A DNA stretch of 64,000 nucleotides, taken from positions 651,501-715,500 of the forward strand of contig NC_016585.1 in the NCBI RefSeq assembly GCF_000283655.1. The letters are read 5' to 3'. Shown piece after piece: positions 61,369 to 64,000 of the stretch (position 1 is the first letter of the stretch; each line of letters opens with the position of its first letter). Source of the DNA: Azospirillum lipoferum 4B. GTDB taxonomy: Bacteria > Pseudomonadota > Alphaproteobacteria > Azospirillales > Azospirillaceae. The notes below the pieces were generated by a model. That model was not told where the DNA came from and made no database searches. It was given only the letters and a program-made list of their open reading frames with translations. The position numbers and the translations under genes are program-made.

Positions 61369-63195
61369 ATGAACCCCTTTGTGCGCTGTCTGCTCGTCAC
61401 CGCCGCGATCCAGGCGGCCACCGCCACGGTCGCCTATGCCAACGAAGACACCCTGAAAAACCAGAAGGATCCGGCCAACTGGGCGATGCAGCTCGGCAAC
61501 TATGCCGGCCAGCGCTACAGCACGCTCGACCAGATCACCCGCGACAACGTGAAGAACCTCCGGCCGGTCTGGCAGTTCTCCACCGGCGTGTTGCGCGGAC
61601 ACGAGGGCGGTCCCGTGGTGATCGGCGACACGATGTACATATCGACGCCCTTCCCCAACATCGTCTATGCGCTGGACCTGAACGACAACGGCCGCATCAA
61701 GTGGAAGTATGAACCCAAGCAGGACTCCGCCGTCATCCCGGTGATGTGCTGCGACACCGTCACCCGCGGCGTCGCGGTGGCCGGCAACAAGGTCTTCCTG
61801 GGTCAGGCCGACAACACGCTGGTGGCGCTGGACGCGCAGAGCGGCAAGGTGCTGTGGTCGGTCAAGAACGGCGATGCCAGCAAGGGCGAGACGCTGACCG
61901 CGGCCCCGATGGTCGTCAAGGACAAGGTCTATGTCGGCATCAGCGGCGGCGAGTTCGGCGTCCGCGGCCATCTGACCGCCTACGACATCAACAGCGGCAA
62001 GATGGTGTGGCGGGCCTATTCGACCGGTCCCGACAAGGACGTGATGATCGACCCGCAGAAGACGCTGATGATGGGCAAGCCGATCGGCGAGCCAGACCTC
62101 GGCATCAAGACCTGGCCGGCCGACCAGTGGAAGATCGGCGGCGGCACCACCTGGGGCTGGTACACCTACGACCCCGACCTGAACCTGATCTATTACGGCA
62201 CCGGCAACCCGGGCACCTGGAATCCGGCGCAGCGCGCCGTCAACAACGACCGGGCCAAGAGCGACAACAAATGGTCGATGACCATCTTCGCCCGCGATGC
62301 CGATACCGGACAGGCGAAGTGGGTGTTCCAGAAGACGCCGTTCGACGAGTGGGACTATGACGGCGTGAACGAGAACATCCTGGCCGACATCAACATCGGC
62401 GGCCAGCAGCGCAAGGTCCTGGTCAACATGGACCGCAACGGCTTCGGCTATACGCTCGACCGCAACACCGGCGAGCTTCTCGTCGCGAAGAAGTTCGATC
62501 CGACCGTCAACTGGGCGACCGAGATCGACATGGCGACCGGCCGGCCCAAGGTCGTCGACAAATACAGCACCTTCGCCCAGGGCGAGGACACCAACACCAC
62601 CGGCGTCTGCCCGGCGGCGCTGGGTTCGAAGGACCAGCAGCCGGCGTCCTACTCGCCGGACAGCGGCCTGCTCTATGTGCCGACCAACCACATCTGCATG
62701 GATTACGAGCCGTTCAAGGTGGAGTATTCGGCCGGCCAGCCCTATGTCGGCGCGACGCTCAGCATGTATCCGGCCCCCGCCTCGCATGGCGGGATGGGCA
62801 ACTTCATCGCCTGGGACCCGGCCGCCGGCAAGGTCGTCTGGTCGAAGCCGGAACGCTTCGCGGTGTGGAGCGGTGCACTGACGACCAAGGGCGGCGTCGG
62901 CTTCTACGGCACGCTGGAAGGCTATCTGAAGGCCTTCGACCTGCGTGACGGCAAGGATCTCTACAACTTCAAGACGTCGTCCGGCATCATCGGCAACGTC
63001 AACACCTACACGCACAAGGGCAAGCAGTACATCGCGGTGCTGTCGGGTGTCGGCGGCTGGGCCGGCATCGGGCTGGCCGCCGGGCTGACCGGCGCACAGG
63101 AAGGCCTTGGCGCCGTCGGCGCGCACAAGTCGCTGGGCGAATACACCCAGCTCGGCGGCACGCTGACCGTCTTCGCCCTCCCCGACAACCAGTAA
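61369..63195 (+). CDS. xoxF: Lanthanide-dependent methanol dehydrogenase XoxF
   Basis: 608 residues. Signal peptide 1-24 (AYAN-ED). Eight-bladed PQQ dehydrogenase propeller; vicinal disulfide C127-C128 (VMCCDTV) contacts PQQ. The metal site reads [11 protein letters not shown]329 and D331, where MxaF has Ala, is the hallmark of lanthanide-binding XoxF. Also [25 protein letters not shown]. Oxidises methanol (and often formaldehyde) in the periplasm, passing electrons to the cytochrome encoded next. AGGAGG-like GGGAGGAAAC precedes ATG 61369. Confidence 0.97.
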   Translation: MNPFVRCLLVTAAIQAATATVAYANEDTLKNQKDPANWAMQLGNYAGQRYSTLDQITRDNVKNLRPVWQFSTGVLRGHEGGPVVIGDTMYISTPFPNIVYALDLNDNGRIKWKYEPKQDSAVIPVMCCDTVTRGVAVAGNKVFLGQADNTLVALDAQSGKVLWSVKNGDASKGETLTAAPMVVKDKVYVGISGGEFGVRGHLTAYDINSGKMVWRAYSTGPDKDVMIDPQKTLMMGKPIGEPDLGIKTWPADQWKIGGGTTWGWYTYDPDLNLIYYGTGNPGTWNPAQRAVNNDRAKSDNKWSMTIFARDADTGQAKWVFQKTPFDEWDYDGVNENILADINIGGQQRKVLVNMDRNGFGYTLDRNTGELLVAKKFDPTVNWATEIDMATGRPKVVDKYSTFAQGEDTNTTGVCPAALGSKDQQPASYSPDSGLLYVPTNHICMDYEPFKVEYSAGQPYVGATLSMYPAPASHGGMGNFIAWDPAAGKVVWSKPERFAVWSGALTTKGGVGFYGTLEGYLKAFDLRDGKDLYNFKTSSGIIGNVNTYTHKGKQYIAVLSGVGGWAGIGLAAGLTGAQEGLGAVGAHKSLGEYTQLGGTLTVFALPDNQ

Positions 63196-63202
63196 CCGGC
63201 AA

Positions 63203-63245
63203 GCTTGTCGCCGTCCCCCGATCGGGGCGGCGACAAGCCCCTTTT
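63203..63245 (+). terminator. Terminator or attenuator between xoxF and xoxG
   Basis: GCTTGTCGCCG (63203-63213), 14-base loop, CGGCGACAAGC (63228-63238), CCC and TTTT. An 11-bp perfect stem, likely setting xoxF well above the cytochrome gene. Confidence 0.85.
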
Positions 63246-63293
63246 CATGCCGATGGCAAGCCACGAACAAAGGCAGTGGGGAGAGACAGTGAG

Positions 63294-63764
63294 ATGCCCA
63301 AATACCTGATCGGGCTGTGTGCCGCTCTTGGGTTCACCGCAACAATGGCCCTCGGCAGCGCGTTCGGCCAGCAGGAAGCGAAGGTCGCCGAACCGGAAGA
63401 GCTGGTGAACGACGAAGGGGTGCCGCTCTATGCGGTGCGGGACGGAAAGGTGGACCAGGGGACCTACAACGGATATCGGCGCTATGCCTCGTCCTGCCAT
63501 GTCTGCCACGGGCCGGACGGGCTGGGATCGTCCTTCGCCCCGGCCCTGACCGACTCGCTGAAGCGGATGGATTACTGGCAGTTCACCGACGTGGTGACCA
63601 ACGGCCGCACCAACTTGGGGGCCACCGGCGACCGGGTGATGCCGACCTTCGGCACCGATCCCAACGTGATGACGAATCTCGCCGACATCTACCGGTATCT
63701 CAAGGCCCGTTCCGACGAGAAGATCGGCCGCGGTCGGCCCGAGCGGTTCAAGTCGGCCTCGTGA
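63294..63764 (+). CDS. xoxG: c-type cytochrome, methanol oxidation partner (XoxG/CytcL type)
   Basis: 156 residues from ATG 63294. Signal peptide YLIGLCAALGFTATMALGSAFG (4-25). Heme-binding CHVCH with C68, C71 and H72; distal Met probably in RVMPTFG. Begins its mature part with EPEELVNDEGVPLYAVRDGKVDQGTYNGYRRY, typical of the methanol-metabolism-related cytochrome group. Accepts electrons from XoxF in the periplasm. Confidence 0.9.
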   Translation: MPKYLIGLCAALGFTATMALGSAFGQQEAKVAEPEELVNDEGVPLYAVRDGKVDQGTYNGYRRYASSCHVCHGPDGLGSSFAPALTDSLKRMDYWQFTDVVTNGRTNLGATGDRVMPTFGTDPNVMTNLADIYRYLKARSDEKIGRGRPERFKSAS

Positions 63765-63771
63765 GTCCGGC

Positions 63772-64000
63772 ATGATCCGCAGGTCCGCTCGTTCCTTGAT
63801 GCTGGCCTTCATGCTGGCCGCCGTGCTCTGTGCGGCGGCCCCCGCCGGCCGCCCGGCCTTTGCTGCGGAAGGCATCCCGATGGAGGTGCTGCGCGTCTGC
63901 GCCGACGCCAACCTGCTTCCCTTCTCCAACGACCGGCAGGAGGGGTTCGAGAACCGCATCGCCAAACTGATCGCCGACGAGCTGAAGGTTCCGCTGGCCT
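63772..64000 (+). CDS. xoxJ: Periplasmic binding protein XoxJ, N-terminal part
   Basis: Open from ATG 63772 to the window end (76 codons). Signal peptide LMLAFMLAAVLCAAAPAG...AFA, then MEVLRVCADANLLPFSNDRQEGFENRIAKLIADEL, the start of the solute-binding-like protein that follows xoxF and xoxG in methylotrophs. Thought to help assemble or mature the dehydrogenase. Truncated by the window edge, not broken. Confidence 0.85.
   Translation, partial: MIRRSARSLMLAFMLAAVLCAAAPAGRPAFAAEGIPMEVLRVCADANLLPFSNDRQEGFENRIAKLIADELKVPLA

Noticed and set aside
61369-63195. Calcium-dependent MxaF
   Set aside because: The metal site reads D-Y-D, and no mxaI, mxaG or mxaJ-type gene follows; xoxG and xoxJ do.
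1-64000. CRISPR arrays, tRNA or rRNA genes, insertion sequences
   Set aside because: No regularly spaced repeats, no cloverleaf with a GTTCRANYC T-arm noticed, and no transposase motifs seen. This was by eye; a covariance-model tRNA scan would settle it.

Overview
This is a GC-rich (roughly 65-70%), gene-dense chromosome-like segment. Gene content and codon use point to an alphaproteobacterium of the Azospirillum / Rhodospirillales type: lanthanide-type XoxF methanol dehydrogenase with tetrahydromethanopterin (H4MPT) C1 enzymes, branched-chain amino acid type ABC transporters, an EmrAB efflux pair with its TetR regulator, and a C30-carotenoid-like cluster. Genus is an inference. No tRNA, rRNA, insertion sequence, integrase or CRISPR array was recognised.

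Layout. 1-8032: 3' end of an acyl-CoA ligase, a TSUP exporter and LivF, then an inserted TPR/glycosyltransferase-like gene (minus) and an exported L,D-transpeptidase, then LivH-LivM-LivG. 8043-11535 (minus): exported GH16-like protein with a degenerate active site, RodA, membrane-bound diguanylate cyclase. 11682-15349: TetR regulator divergent from EmrA/EmrB efflux genes, with two near-identical palindromic operators between them. 15457-17796: an unrecognised helical protein, an exported MetX-like alpha/beta hydrolase, a YbjQ-family protein. 17978-21467: a phage-type recombination module (S24-like repressor, YqaJ exonuclease, putative strand-annealing protein, two small ORFs) with matching palindromes upstream of the repressor and of the exonuclease. 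21600-27590: LysE exporter, Tex, an ECF sigma/anti-sigma-like/metal-sensor-like operon, MazG.

27595-35815: a carotenoid-tailoring cluster. Two CrtI/CrtN-type desaturase/oxidase genes, a PlsC-type acyltransferase, a GT2 glycosyltransferase and a sulfotransferase form one overlapping minus-strand operon, divergent from an aldehyde dehydrogenase. This is the staphyloxanthin-type gene set plus a sulfotransferase. 35829-41001: thiolase, enoyl-CoA hydratase, MFS transporter, GNAT and SDR genes, a small unrecognised protein.

41202-64000: a methylotrophy island. XoxF oxidises methanol in the periplasm with the help of a cytochrome c and a periplasmic binding protein (XoxJ, cut by the window end). 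The PQQ-dehydrogenase accessory set (SoxYZ-like carrier, zinc metallohydrolase, ABC binding protein, beta-propeller, ABC ATPase and permease) surrounds it, and a 26-residue PqqA precursor gene lies inside. Formaldehyde is then handled by Fae, MtdB, Mch and FhcBADC to formate. MptG, a CitG-like protein, two ATP-grasp ligases and a RibD/DHFR-fold reductase are likely H4MPT or methanofuran-analogue synthesis enzymes. Several strong palindromes sit in the promoter regions of fae, xoxF and the divergent mptG/fhcB pair.

Most interesting: the sulfotransferase-containing C30-carotenoid-like cluster, the palindrome-controlled exonuclease/annealase module, the GH16 protein lacking two catalytic acids, a small secreted protein with a duplicated GQLP motif next to fae, and a mosaic intergenic repeat found at two convergent gene ends.
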